A stretch of 38,136 nucleotides of DNA from Gordonia hirsuta DSM 44140 = NBRC 16056. Its GTDB lineage: Bacteria > Actinomycetota > Actinomycetes > Mycobacteriales > Mycobacteriaceae. Positions 8,649-16,217 of the stretch are shown piece by piece. How positions within the stretch are numbered: position 1 is the stretch's first letter; the number at the start of each line of letters is the position of its first letter. The notes beneath the pieces are model-generated. The model was not told the origin of the DNA, did not search any database, and saw only the letters and a program-made list of their open reading frames with translations. A program made the position numbers and the translations under genes. The DNA lies in NCBI RefSeq assembly GCF_000333015.1, contig NZ_BANT01000046.1:1-38136 (forward strand), written 5' to 3'.

Positions 8649-9017
8649 ATGGCGGGTTCTGAGATGACCAGTGGTGAACTGTCGGTAGATCCGGTGACCG
8701 GGTGCGAGGACGACGCGTGCCGGTGCCACGTGGCGCCCGGTTACGACGAGCACAAGGACCAGTACCTCAAGCGGATGAAGCGCATCGAGGGCCAAGCCCG
8801 CGGTATCGCCAAGATGATCGACGAGGACAAGTACTGCATCGATGTCCTCACGCAGATCAGCGCGCTGACCCGGGCCATCCAGGGGGTGGCCACCGGCCTG
8901 GTGGAGGACCACCTCAAACACTGCGTACTCGATGCGGCCAAGGCCGGCGACGATGAGGCCGCCGCGGCCAAGATCGCCGAGGTCTCGGCCGCCATCAACC
9001 GCCTGGTGCGTTCCTGA
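8649..9017 (+). CDS. csoR: CsoR-family copper-sensing repressor
   Basis: A 122-residue all-helical DUF156/CsoR repressor. KRIEGQARGIAKMI is the DNA-facing helix. The Cu(I) ligands are seen as YCIDVLTQ and HLKHC, giving the Cys-x(n)-His-x3-Cys triad that defines copper-type CsoR rather than RcnR/FrmR. Apo-protein would bind the operator at 5177 and release it on copper binding. The first ATG lies 1 nt after the copA stop, and an in-frame ATG at 8664 is an alternative start. Oddity: an N-terminal extension of about 35 residues carries an extra Cys/His cluster (C-x4-C-x-CH) not needed for the core sensor. Confidence 0.93.
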   Translation: MAGSEMTSGELSVDPVTGCEDDACRCHVAPGYDEHKDQYLKRMKRIEGQARGIAKMIDEDKYCIDVLTQISALTRAIQGVATGLVEDHLKHCVLDAAKAGDDEAAAAKIAEVSAAINRLVRS

Positions 9018-9073
9018 CCTGCGCGGCGGGGTCGTCGTTCCCGGCGTGTCGACCGGTGCCCGGGCGCGGGCGC

Positions 9074-9733
9074 TCAGATGTCCGGTGACGCCCAGGGAAA
9101 GTCGTAGTGACCAGGTTCAGTGACCGGTGCGGCGATCATGCCCACGATGGCATCGATCAGGAAGACGCCGAGCTCGTTCCAGGTGCCTTCCTGGCGGCCC
9201 TCGGCGATCTGGCCCTCGTACTGGGCGCAGACGCCCAGGACGGTGCTGGCCAGGATCTGGGAGCGGGCCCGCAGGATCGGCTGCGGGATATCGTGCAGCA
9301 GCGCTGTGAGTGAGGCGGCCAGTTCTCCGCTGCCGGGATGATCGACGGCGGTCTGTTCGATCAGTTCGCGGGTCGACGACAGCGCGCGGACCTGAAAAAG
9401 GAAACGTGCACGCCAGGTCGGGGCGGGTCTGCTCTGCAGCACCTGGATGTTCGGGAGCACCCAGTGCGCGATCACGGTGCGCAGATCGGTGGTCTGATCG
9501 AGTCTGGGCGACAGCTCTGCGCGGATCGCGTCGACCTCGTCGATGTGCCGGCGCAGCAGTGCCACGATCAGCTGGTCGCGGGAGCCGAAGTGATAGGTGA
9601 CCGCCGAATGGTTCGCCGCTCCGGCGTGTTCGGTGATCGAGCGATTCGACACCGCCTCCACACCCTGTTCGGCGAAGAGCTCTTCGGCCGCATCCATCAG
9701 TGCCCGGCGAGCCTTCTCGCTCCGCGTTCCCAT
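9074..9733 (-). CDS. TetR-family repressor, divergent from membrane protein 9828-11984
   Basis: A 219-residue regulator with a TetR N-terminal helix-turn-helix: RRALMDAAEELFAEQG, then SITEHAGAANHSAVTYHFGSRDQLI. The C-terminal ligand domain is not assigned. GAGGAG is spaced 7 nt from the ATG. It is divergently arranged with the tandem-repeat membrane protein, and a 20-bp palindrome sits between the two starts. The simplest reading is local repression of both genes, relieved by an unknown ligand. Its 3' end faces csoR with a 56-bp gap. Confidence 0.9.
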   Translation of the reverse strand: MGTRSEKARRALMDAAEELFAEQGVEAVSNRSITEHAGAANHSAVTYHFGSRDQLIVALLRRHIDEVDAIRAELSPRLDQTTDLRTVIAHWVLPNIQVLQSRPAPTWRARFLFQVRALSSTRELIEQTAVDHPGSGELAASLTALLHDIPQPILRARSQILASTVLGVCAQYEGQIAEGRQEGTWNELGVFLIDAIVGMIAAPVTEPGHYDFPWASPDI

Positions 9734-9770
9734 GTGGAACTCCTCTCATCGACGTCGCCGCATAGGCGAT

Positions 9771-9790
9771 TTTAAGACACGTGGCGTAAA
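9771..9790. promoter_or_regulatory. 20-bp TetR operator candidate
   Basis: TTTAAGACAC followed directly by GTGGCGTAAA forms a near-perfect dyad (8 of 10 pairs match) centred between 9780 and 9781. It lies 38 bp from both start codons (9733 and 9828), the classic place for a TetR autoregulatory operator controlling a divergent transporter gene. Confidence 0.65.
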
Positions 9791-9827
9791 TTGGCCGAGT
9801 CAGCAACGCATCGAGGAGTAGCCAAGC

Positions 9828-11984
9828 ATGATCGAAGCCGAAGAGACGGTCGAGGGCGTCGTCACCGACCCCGCCGAACTCGACCCCGCCGAGCTCGATG
9901 CGGAAGCGGCTGCGGCAGCCAAACGGGCCAAGGCCGAGAAGATCGCCCGCATCGCGGCGATCTTCATCATGCCGCTGATCATGGTCGGGATGATGATCAC
10001 CGGGTACATGGCGGCGATGACCTCGCCCGAGCCCAACAACATTCCGATCGCGGTGACCGGCGCCGATGCGGCCGGCTTCGCGGCCGTGCTGGAAGCCGAC
10101 GAACCCGACGCCTTCGACGTCCGCACGGGCGAGACGAGCCGGCGTGCCACCGAGCAGGTGCTGGACCGCGATATCGCCGCGGCGATCAGCGTCGACGGCG
10201 ACTCCGCGGTGCTCTACACGGCGACGGCCGCGGGAAGCTCCCAGGCGTCGGTGATCACCAGACTCGTGACGCCCATCGTGGCCGAGCAGGGGCTGACGTT
10301 GCAGACCGAGGATCTGATGCCGCTGCCCGACAGCGATATGGCCGGGATGGGGGCGATGTTCCTGGCCACGGCGCTGGCGATGGCCGGCTATCTGCCGTTC
10401 AGCTTCCTGGTGAGCAACTCGCCGGAACTGCTGCGGTTCCGGCGGATCGTTCCGCTGCTGGCCGGCTGGGCCGCGCTGATCGGCGGGCTGGTGTGGCTGG
10501 TTGCCGGCCCGATCCTGGGTGTGCTGGCCCCGGGCCACGGTGCCGCCGTCTTCGGTATCGCCTGGCTGGGAGTGTTCGCGATCGGCTCGGTGCAGCTGCT
10601 GCTCACCCGATTGTTCGGAACCATGGCGGTGGTGGTCGGGCTGCTATTCATCATGGTGCTCGGGGTACCGGCGTCGAGTCTGGGCATCTCGATGTACACC
10701 CTGCCCACGGTCTATCGGTACTTCCACGAATTCCTGCCGGTGCCGGCGATCGGTGAATCGATGCGCGCGGTGCTCTACTTCGACGGCAACGGCGTGTGGC
10801 CGCACATCATGGTCCTGGCGATCGGTGCCGCGATCGGTCTGGCGCTGACCCTGGTGGTCGACGCGATCAAGCGGCGGCGCCACATCGAGCCCAAGGAGAT
10901 CGTGATCAACATGCCGTCGCTGCTCGGCGGCCGGCGTCCCGAGAATCCGGTCTGGCGCTACATCGGGCTCGTGGTGTTCCCGCTGCTGATGGTCGCGATG
11001 ATGTTCTCGGCGATGCTCGGTGCGATGGGCACACCCTCGCCCAAGGACATGCCGGTGGCAGTGGTCGGCCAGGAGGCCGAGCAGACCGTGCAGCAACTCG
11101 GCGCGCAGATGGGCGACTCCTTCGATCTGCGGGTGACCGACAGCGTCGAGAAGGCCCGGGAGCTGGTGAGCAGCCGCGAGGTGGCCGCCGCCTTCCTGCT
11201 GCCGTCGGGGCAGGAGTCCTCGGCGACCCTGGTGACCAATCAGGCCGGCGGTTCGACGGCGCAGCTGGTGGTTTCGCAGGTCTTCTCGCAGGTCGCCGAC
11301 GGTATGGGGGTGCCGCTGGCGGTCGACGATGTGGCACCGCTCCCCAAGCGTGACAGCAACGGCATCGCCAGCATGTACATCGCAATGGGCTGGATCCTGG
11401 CCGGATTCATGGTGGTCATCGTCGGCGCCAGTTCTGCGCCTATCACCCGTCGGCTGCGGCTGCTGCTACCGCTCACGGCGATCTATTCGGTGTTCATGTC
11501 GCTGGTGATCTGGGTGATCGCGGCCCCGATCACCGGTGCGGTGCACGGGCACTTCTGGCCGATGTTCGGGGTCGGCATCGTGATGATCTTCTGTATCGCC
11601 ATGTTCGCCGCGTTCTTCGAGCGGCTACTCGGCATGTTCGCGATCATTCCCATCGTCGGCATCCTGATGTTCCTGGGCATGCCGGCGTCCAACGGTGCGA
11701 TCTCGATCTACATGGTGCCCGAGGCGTTCCGTGCCCTCTACGGGGTGCTGCCGATGTCCGCGGCGGTCGAGGCCGCCCGGTCGACGCTGTACTTCGGCGG
11801 CGACACCGTCGGGGCCAACCTGCTGACCATCGCCCTCTGGGGCCTGGTGTCGCTGGTGCTGGTGATCGTGATCGACCGGATCAGACCGCCGAAGACGATC
11901 ATCGAAGAGGTGGTGATCCTGGACCCGATCGTCTCGCGCGAGCCGCTCGCCGGGCGCCGGACCAGCGCCGCGCCCCGAGCGTGA
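9828..11984 (+). CDS. Internally duplicated ABC-2/YhgE-Pip-like multi-pass membrane protein
   Basis: A 718-residue protein built of two tandem halves (about 40-365 and 375-690). Both halves show one helix then an outside domain (FIMPLIMVGMMITGYMAAM / VVFPLLMVAMMFSAMLGAM; PNNIPIAVTG / PKDMPVAVVG), then MPLPDSDMAG / APLPKRDSNG before a membrane block of about five helices. They also share VPASSLGISMYTLP / MPASNGAISIYMVP. One half alone resembles the ABC-2 permease or phage-infection-protein (YhgE/Pip) topology, so this is a fused dimer with roughly 12 helices. An acidic N-terminal tail (residues 1-30) precedes it. No ATPase gene is adjacent. It could export lipids or drugs under TetR control, but substrate and energy source are unknown. 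GAGGAG lies 9 nt before the ATG. Confidence 0.75.
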   Translation: MIEAEETVEGVVTDPAELDPAELDAEAAAAAKRAKAEKIARIAAIFIMPLIMVGMMITGYMAAMTSPEPNNIPIAVTGADAAGFAAVLEADEPDAFDVRTGETSRRATEQVLDRDIAAAISVDGDSAVLYTATAAGSSQASVITRLVTPIVAEQGLTLQTEDLMPLPDSDMAGMGAMFLATALAMAGYLPFSFLVSNSPELLRFRRIVPLLAGWAALIGGLVWLVAGPILGVLAPGHGAAVFGIAWLGVFAIGSVQLLLTRLFGTMAVVVGLLFIMVLGVPASSLGISMYTLPTVYRYFHEFLPVPAIGESMRAVLYFDGNGVWPHIMVLAIGAAIGLALTLVVDAIKRRRHIEPKEIVINMPSLLGGRRPENPVWRYIGLVVFPLLMVAMMFSAMLGAMGTPSPKDMPVAVVGQEAEQTVQQLGAQMGDSFDLRVTDSVEKARELVSSREVAAAFLLPSGQESSATLVTNQAGGSTAQLVVSQVFSQVADGMGVPLAVDDVAPLPKRDSNGIASMYIAMGWILAGFMVVIVGASSAPITRRLRLLLPLTAIYSVFMSLVIWVIAAPITGAVHGHFWPMFGVGIVMIFCIAMFAAFFERLLGMFAIIPIVGILMFLGMPASNGAISIYMVPEAFRALYGVLPMSAAVEAARSTLYFGGDTVGANLLTIALWGLVSLVLVIVIDRIRPPKTIIEEVVILDPIVSREPLAGRRTSAAPRA

Positions 11985-11991
11985 GCGCCGC

Positions 11992-12651
11992 TTAGCCGCG
12001 CCCCTGCGCCAGTGCGGCGACGGCCGGAGCGAACATCGTCGACTTGATCGCCGCCAGGGTGTTCCGGTCTTTTCCGGCGATCGGAGTCAGTTGGGCGACG
12101 GCGTCGTCGACCAGTTGGTCCACCGGCCCGGCTCCGTCGACCACACCGCCGGACAGCGCCTGCTCGGCGGTGTAGCGATGGCCGGTGGTCATCGCGGTGA
12201 CCGCCGTCTGCGGCGTCAGCTTCGCCTGGATCAGCGCGGCCATCCCCGGCGTGAACGGGATGTTGATGTCGACCTCGGGGAAGCAGAAGTAACCGCGATC
12301 GGTGCGCATCAGCCGGTAGTCGTGCGCGATGGCGAACATGGCTCCGGCGCCGAAGGCGTGCCCGTTGATCGCGGCGACCGTCGGCAGCGGGAAGGTCAGG
12401 ATGCGGGCGAACAGGGCCTGAACCCGTGCGACGTACCAGTCGGCACGATCGCCGTGGGACATGAGCCAGTCCAGATCCAGGCCGTTGGAGTAGAACTTGC
12501 CGTCGCCGACGGTGATCAGTCCGCGAGCCTGTTCCTCGACTTGATCCAGGTGTGCGTCGACGGCCTCGAGCCAGTCGGGGGAGAAGCGGTTCTCGTCGTC
12601 GCCGAGGGTCAGCACGGCCAGGCCGTCGCGGTAGTCCAGTGCGGTAGTCAT
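11992..12651 (-). CDS. Crotonase-fold enoyl-CoA hydratase/isomerase, probably a delta3-delta2-enoyl-CoA isomerase
   Basis: A short (219-residue) crotonase. GKFYSNGLDLDWL at about residue 50 and AINGHAFGAGAMFAIAHDYRLM form the oxyanion-hole region. FCFPEVDINIPFTPGM supplies the glutamate expected of isomerases. The SNGLDL form and short length resemble the eukaryotic-type delta3,delta2-enoyl-CoA isomerases that handle unsaturated fatty acids in beta-oxidation. The ATG is at 12651, with AAGGA about 8 nt upstream. It overlaps the preceding TetR stop by one base (TGATG), so the two are translationally coupled and probably share one function. Hydratase activity remains possible. Confidence 0.85.
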   Translation of the reverse strand: MTTALDYRDGLAVLTLGDDENRFSPDWLEAVDAHLDQVEEQARGLITVGDGKFYSNGLDLDWLMSHGDRADWYVARVQALFARILTFPLPTVAAINGHAFGAGAMFAIAHDYRLMRTDRGYFCFPEVDINIPFTPGMAALIQAKLTPQTAVTAMTTGHRYTAEQALSGGVVDGAGPVDQLVDDAVAQLTPIAGKDRNTLAAIKSTMFAPAVAALAQGRG

Positions 12652-13337
12652 CAGGAGTCCTTTCCAGGGGTGGTCGCCGGGTGTGGCTGCGGTGAACCAG
12701 GTTGCGGGGAAACAGGTGGGAGCGGGACAGACAGCACGGCGCCGACGGCGGCGGCCAGGCGATGGCGGGCCGGTGGGTCGGGGGAGCGGTCGCCGCGCAG
12801 CAGCAGCGCCGTCGGAAGTTCGACGATGCAGTCGCGGATCACCGCGACGGCGGTCCGGTCCCCGCGGCCCCACAGCTGCTGAGCCAGATCGACGAACAGC
12901 CGCGTCAGCTCCGCATCGAGGGCACGCAGGCGATCGGCCAGCTCGGCGGGAAGTTCATCGGCGCCGAGGAGATCGTCGCGGGCCACGCTGAGCAGGAACC
13001 GGCCGCGCACCGGTTCGGCGAGCAGGAAAGCGGCGGGAGCATCGGCGGCGGCGATCACCGCCGCCACGGCCGCCGAATCGGGAGCCGCGGGCCCGGCGTT
13101 GAGCCGAGCGGCGTCGACCGCCTCGCGCTGGGCCGCCAAGAACTGTTGCGCGGCGCGGAGCCAGGCCCGGCCGACCAGGCCGGCCCGGGAACCGAAGGCG
13201 TGGTAGATCGCGCCGTTGGACATCGATGTGGACTCCGACAGTGCGCGCACGGTCACTGCCGCGGCCCCGGAGGTCACCGCCAGTTCCTCGGCGGCATCGA
13301 GGATCGCCTCAAGGTCGTGTGTGCGGGGCCTGGCCAT
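12651..13337 (-). CDS. TetR-family regulator coupled to the enoyl-CoA isomerase gene
   Basis: A 228-residue regulator. The HTH region reads AILDAAEELAVTSGAAAVTVRALSESTSMSNGAIYHAFGSRAGLVGRAW, a clear TetR_N domain. The C-terminal part is Ala/Arg-rich with an RGRFLLSVARDDLLG helix and ends in a Pro-rich tail. The ATG at 13337 is supported by a TACTGT -10 (13345-13350) seven bases upstream, suggesting a leaderless or nearly leaderless message, and by a dyad at 13352-13367. Its TGA overlaps the isomerase ATG, so it probably senses an acyl-CoA or related fatty-acid intermediate. The ligand is inferred only. Confidence 0.88.
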   Translation of the reverse strand: MARPRTHDLEAILDAAEELAVTSGAAAVTVRALSESTSMSNGAIYHAFGSRAGLVGRAWLRAAQQFLAAQREAVDAARLNAGPAAPDSAAVAAVIAAADAPAAFLLAEPVRGRFLLSVARDDLLGADELPAELADRLRALDAELTRLFVDLAQQLWGRGDRTAVAVIRDCIVELPTALLLRGDRSPDPPARHRLAAAVGAVLSVPLPPVSPQPGSPQPHPATTPGKDS

Positions 13338-13351
13338 ACCGCAGACAGTAA

Positions 13352-13367
13352 CAGAGCGACTGCTCTG
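13352..13367. promoter_or_regulatory. TetR operator candidate (CAGAGC-N4-GCTCTG)
   Basis: A perfect 6-bp inverted repeat with a 4-bp spacer (gact), starting 15 bp upstream of the TetR start codon and abutting the putative -10 (13345-13350). Position and symmetry fit autoregulation of the TetR/isomerase pair. Confidence 0.5.
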
Positions 13368-13422
13368 AAACTCGTTCAGCTTGTGTCGGGAGGGAGTGTG
13401 AGCTTGCGTGGCGAGGCGCCGC

Positions 13423-13830
13423 CTACTGGTCGTCGACGGCCGCCAGGTGGTCGGGTGAGACCGGGCCGCGGGACAGGACCGTGGCCCCGCCGGCCTTCCA
13501 CGTGCGTACTGCATTGCGCAGCGTCAGGTCCTCCCAGACGACGACCGCGGCGACGGTGCCCGGATCCATCGCGCCCCCGATCGCGGCCAGGTCGCCCTCG
13601 CCGATCAGGCGGTTCGCCGAGGCGACGAACTTCTCCATCCCGACCGATTCAGCGGTGACCCAGGAGACCTCGCCGTCGGCGGACTTGGCGATGAACTCGA
13701 TGTCCAGGAGCTTGATGCGGTCTTCGATGTCGAGTACCCGCAGCTGTTCGAACCCGCTTTCGGGAACGGTGTCACCGGAGAAGCCGATGACGATGTGATT
13801 GACCGGGCCCAGGTCGGCAGAGAAGATCAT
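13423..13830 (-). CDS. DUF6325-like small protein
   Basis: A 135-residue protein. GPVNHIVIGFSGDTVPESGFEQLRVLDIEDRIKLLDIEFIAKSADGEVSW matches my memory of the DUF6325 pattern: a GPVxxxxxxF start, then a strand of 'IrvlDlxFvxKdadGev'. The late segment AAVVVWEDLTLRNAV also fits. Function is unknown. Relatives are often linked to envelope or SHOCT-domain proteins. It is alone here, between a TetR gene and a pseudogene. Assignment is from memory and should be taken as moderate. Confidence 0.7.
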   Translation of the reverse strand: MIFSADLGPVNHIVIGFSGDTVPESGFEQLRVLDIEDRIKLLDIEFIAKSADGEVSWVTAESVGMEKFVASANRLIGEGDLAAIGGAMDPGTVAAVVVWEDLTLRNAVRTWKAGGATVLSRGPVSPDHLAAVDDQ

Positions 13831-13935
13831 GCGCCCAGCGTATCGATCAGCGTGCGGCCGCGTTCGCCTGATCGAGCAGCTGCTGGACCGCTTGAGCGAG
13901 GCGCCGACGCTGTTGCGCTGCGGACCGGCGGCTCA

Positions 13936-14254
13936 GGCGTCGGCCAGCTCGGCGGTCAGGACCGGATCCTCGAAGAAGTGCTCGAAGCTGCGCCCACCCA
14001 GGGGATCGCTTGAGGTTGATATCCGGGCCGAGGACCACCGCGTCCCCGGCGGCCTTGGCTTCGTCGGCGGCCGGAGATCTGCGGTTCACCGTCACCCTCC
14101 TGCTTCCGCAGGCCGTGCGGCCCGTCGGTCAGCATGATCGACCGCCCTAGGGTTTGGTCGTCCAGAAGTCCTTGCCGCTGGCCAACCGGGTCTGTTGCTC
14201 GACGGTCAGCGCAGGGGGCAGACAGGACGCGGTCGGCGGCGGGTCGGGGGTCAC
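13936..14254 (-). pseudogene. Decayed glycoside hydrolase family 3 beta-glucosidase (5' part)
   Basis: Read leftward, pieces of a GH3 N-terminal domain appear in order but in different frames. From GTG 14254: LTVEQQTRLASGKDFWTTKP, then an in-frame TAG (14147-14149). Next comes SIMLTDGPHGLRKQ (14100-14147), then GDAVVLGPDINLKRSP with a frameshift into LGGRSFEHFFEDPVLTAEL (about 13936-14001). GH3 enzymes have these same blocks (TSGxDFWxT, MxTDGPHGLRKQ, LGPGxNIKRSPLCGRNFEYxSEDP) spread over about 100 residues. Here material between the second and third blocks is missing and the rest of the enzyme is absent. It is therefore a remnant with a stop, frameshifts and deletions. Confidence 0.8.
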
Positions 14255-14320
14255 TTTTCGACAGTAACGACGGGACGCCGGGGACGGAGGCGGTCGGACA
14301 ACCTCGCAGCGGGTCCGCAG

Positions 14321-15256
14321 CTAGGGCTGCTGCCGGCCAGCGGCGTCGGCGGCGAGCCATGCATCGTAGAAGTCCGGCATCTGCGAGGCCTTCGAGGAAA
14401 AGCGCGGCGCGCGCTTTTCCTGGAATGCCGCCACGCCCTCCCCGCCGTCGCCGATGCTCTGCCAGAAGATCGACAGCGAGTCCACGCGGTGCGCGTCCGC
14501 GGGATGCGGGTAGGCACTGTTGCGGCGCAGCATCTGCTTGGTCAGCGCGACGGCCACGGCCGACCTGTCCTTGGACCAGGCGTCGGCGATGGCGGTGGCG
14601 CGCGCAAGGAGGTCGTCCGGTTCCACGACCTCGTCGACGACGCCGGCGGCCAGGGCGGCGTCGGCGTCGAGGATATCGGCGCGCAGAACCAGATCGAGCG
14701 CGGCCGACATGCCGACGATCCTCGGCAGGAACCAGGTGGATGCGGCCTCCGGGGTGATCCCGAGCCGGCCGAAGACCAGTCCGAAGCGTCCCGTGGTCGA
14801 GAAAAGCCGGCGATCCATCGCCAGCGGCATCGTCGCACCGATCCCCACGGCCGGCCCGTTGATCGCGGCAATGACCGGCTTGCGGCAGTCGTGGATGGCG
14901 GGATTGACGCGTCCGCCGAGATCGGGCACCCGCGCGAGCGCCGGATCGTCCAGGTCGGCCATATCGGCCAGCTGGGGTTTCAGCGTGTCGTCGAGGCCGA
15001 AGACGTTGCCGTCGGAGCTCAGATCCATGCCGGCGCAGAACGCCCGGCCGGATCCGGTCACGATCGCCGCGCGGACATCATCGTCGTCGTTGACCTCGCG
15101 GAACACGCGCTCGAGTTCTTCGGCCATGGTGACGGTTAAGGCGTTCAGCGCCTCGGGCCGCTCCAGCCGGACGGTCAGAATCCCGTCGTCGTTACGCAGA
15201 GCCAGGTCTGGTACATCGCGGATCTCCTTGGGTTCGACGGTCTGAGTATGCAACAC
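14321..15256 (-). CDS. Crotonase-family enoyl-CoA hydratase
   Basis: About 311 residues. ALRNDDGILTVRLERPEALNALT marks the N-terminus of the fold. GSGRAFCAGMDLSSDG and AINGPAVGIGATMPLAMDRRLFS form the oxyanion hole. FGRLGITPEAASTWFLPRIVG carries the catalytic Glu in the 'GIxPEAASxWFLPR' version common in actinobacterial fatty-acid and sterol catabolism hydratases. The start is uncertain. GTG 15256 is the last plausible start before the conserved fold, with no strong ribosome binding site, and the frame stays open another 96 bp upstream. The substrate is unknown. Confidence 0.85.
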   Translation of the reverse strand: MLHTQTVEPKEIRDVPDLALRNDDGILTVRLERPEALNALTVTMAEELERVFREVNDDDDVRAAIVTGSGRAFCAGMDLSSDGNVFGLDDTLKPQLADMADLDDPALARVPDLGGRVNPAIHDCRKPVIAAINGPAVGIGATMPLAMDRRLFSTTGRFGLVFGRLGITPEAASTWFLPRIVGMSAALDLVLRADILDADAALAAGVVDEVVEPDDLLARATAIADAWSKDRSAVAVALTKQMLRRNSAYPHPADAHRVDSLSIFWQSIGDGGEGVAAFQEKRAPRFSSKASQMPDFYDAWLAADAAGRQQP

Positions 15257-15547
15257 CGCCGGCAATGACGGGGTAGCGCAGGCGGACCCGGTCGGTGGTG
15301 GCAGCTCGCAGCAGCGGCGTGTGCTGCTCGTAGCGGATCGGGGCTGGCCCACCCGGGGACATCGAAGCGCTCCGGTGGGGCGCGAGAATACTGCGTCGTC
15401 AGGTGTGGAAAGACATGGCCCAGTGCGCGGAGATCGTCGTGCTGTCGGTCCAGTCCATCGCCACCGTCCGGTGTCTCGCGCTCCCGGCGGCTGGATCCGC
15501 CCTATGCTCAGAACACAGGATGTTCACCGAGCCAACGAGGAGAAGAC
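15257..15547. other. Intergenic region between divergent crotonase and NTF2-like genes
   Basis: I see no convincing gene. A TATGCT -10-like hexamer at 15503-15508, about 40 nt before the GTG at 15548, could serve the NTF2-like gene. No inverted repeat stood out. Confidence 0.45.
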
Positions 15548-15961
15548 GTGGTCACTTTCCGCGAAGCGATCGATGCCCGGGACCTGGACGCCGTGGAAGC
15601 GATGCTGGCCGACGACGTCGTCTTCCACAGTCCGGTGGCCTTCAAGCCGTATCCGGGCAAAGCCATCACCCTGGCCATCCTGCGCGCGGTGGTCGAGGTC
15701 TTCGAGGACTTCCACTATGTGCGGGAGATCCACGACGGGGGCGGCAGCGATCACGCCTACGTGTTCCAGGCGAAGGTCGACGGTCTGGAACTGACCGGGT
15801 GTGATTTCCTGGGCTACAACCAGGCCGGCCAGATCGACGACTTCATGGTGATGGTGCGGCCGCTGAAGGCCGCCCAGGCGCTGGCGGCGCGCATGGGCGA
15901 ACGCTACCCGGACATCCAGGCCGCCGCGATCGCCTGGGCGCAGGCGCACGGCGCCTCGTAG
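15548..15961 (+). CDS. NTF2-like / SnoaL-fold protein
   Basis: A 137-residue single-domain protein: FREAIDARDLDAVEAMLADDVVFHSPVAFKPYPGKAITLAILRAVVEVFEDFHYVREIHD is typical of the SnoaL/NTF2-like cone fold. The C-terminal strand is QIDDFMVMVRPLKAAQAL. Members include isomerases, hydrolases and ligand-binding proteins, and no catalytic signature can be assigned here. GAGGAG lies 8 nt upstream of the GTG start. It stands alone upstream of the kdp locus. Confidence 0.85.
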   Translation: MVTFREAIDARDLDAVEAMLADDVVFHSPVAFKPYPGKAITLAILRAVVEVFEDFHYVREIHDGGGSDHAYVFQAKVDGLELTGCDFLGYNQAGQIDDFMVMVRPLKAAQALAARMGERYPDIQAAAIAWAQAHGAS

Positions 15962-16039
15962 CCCGACCAGCCGGGTGCGTTGGCCTAGCCGGGCAGCAGT
16001 GCGTCAATAATCGGCGTGCGCGCGTATGGATCTCGTTAA

Positions 16040-16124
16040 GGGGTCTGGTGCGATCGCTTCCCACGGAGCACCGTAGTTCCTGCGGGTGTACGACGGCACA
16101 CCGCAGAAGCGGGAGGCGGAAGCG
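16040..16124 (+). promoter_or_regulatory. Structured 5' leader of the kdp operon that can sequester the first ribosome binding site
   Basis: A possible -10 (TATGGA, 16025-16030) would start transcription near 16037. Three pairings are visible. Stem A is GGTGC 16047-16051 with GCACC 16068-16072. Stem B is CTGCGG...GTGT with ACACCGCAG, 16080-16105, with one bulge. Stem C is GCTTCCC 16056-16062 with GGGAGGC 16111-16117 (one G-U), or shifted, CGCTTCC 16055-16061 with GGAAGCG 16118-16124. Stem C hides the Shine-Dalgarno GGGAGG and ends at the ATG at 16125. Stem A holds the anti-Shine-Dalgarno strand in its loop, so A and C are natural alternatives. The layout suggests translational control. The ligand or trigger is unknown. 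Confidence 0.45.
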
Positions 16125-16217
16125 ATGGGAGATGCGCTACTGATCGCGATCACGCTGATGGCGATGGGGTTGTGTCTGCTGGCGGTACGGGGTCTGGACC
16201 GGAGGGGCCAGCGGTGA
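16125..16217 (+). CDS. Small hydrophobic peptide upstream of kdpF
   Basis: A 30-residue reading frame (starts MGDALLIAITLMAMG, ends RGLDRRGQR). It has one predicted membrane helix (about 4-21) and a basic tail, so the C-terminus should face the cytoplasm. GGGAGG lies 8 nt before the ATG. Its TGA overlaps the kdpF GTG (GTGA), indicating coupled translation. I recall similar tiny membrane peptides ahead of kdpF in other Actinobacteria but cannot name a family. It may stabilise the Kdp complex like KdpF, or simply open the leader for ribosomes. Confidence 0.6.
   Translation: MGDALLIAITLMAMGLCLLAVRGLDRRGQR

Noticed and set aside
13847..13935. C-terminal helix text (AAQQRRRLAQAVQQLLDQ) downstream of the GH3 remnant as part of a SHOCT-type gene
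   Set aside because: The segment is short, low in complexity and without an identifiable start. The resemblance is too weak.
16040..16124. Assigning the kdp leader to the ydaO c-di-AMP riboswitch class
   Set aside because: The leader is short and I could not find the conserved ydaO core, so only a class-unknown structured leader is claimed.
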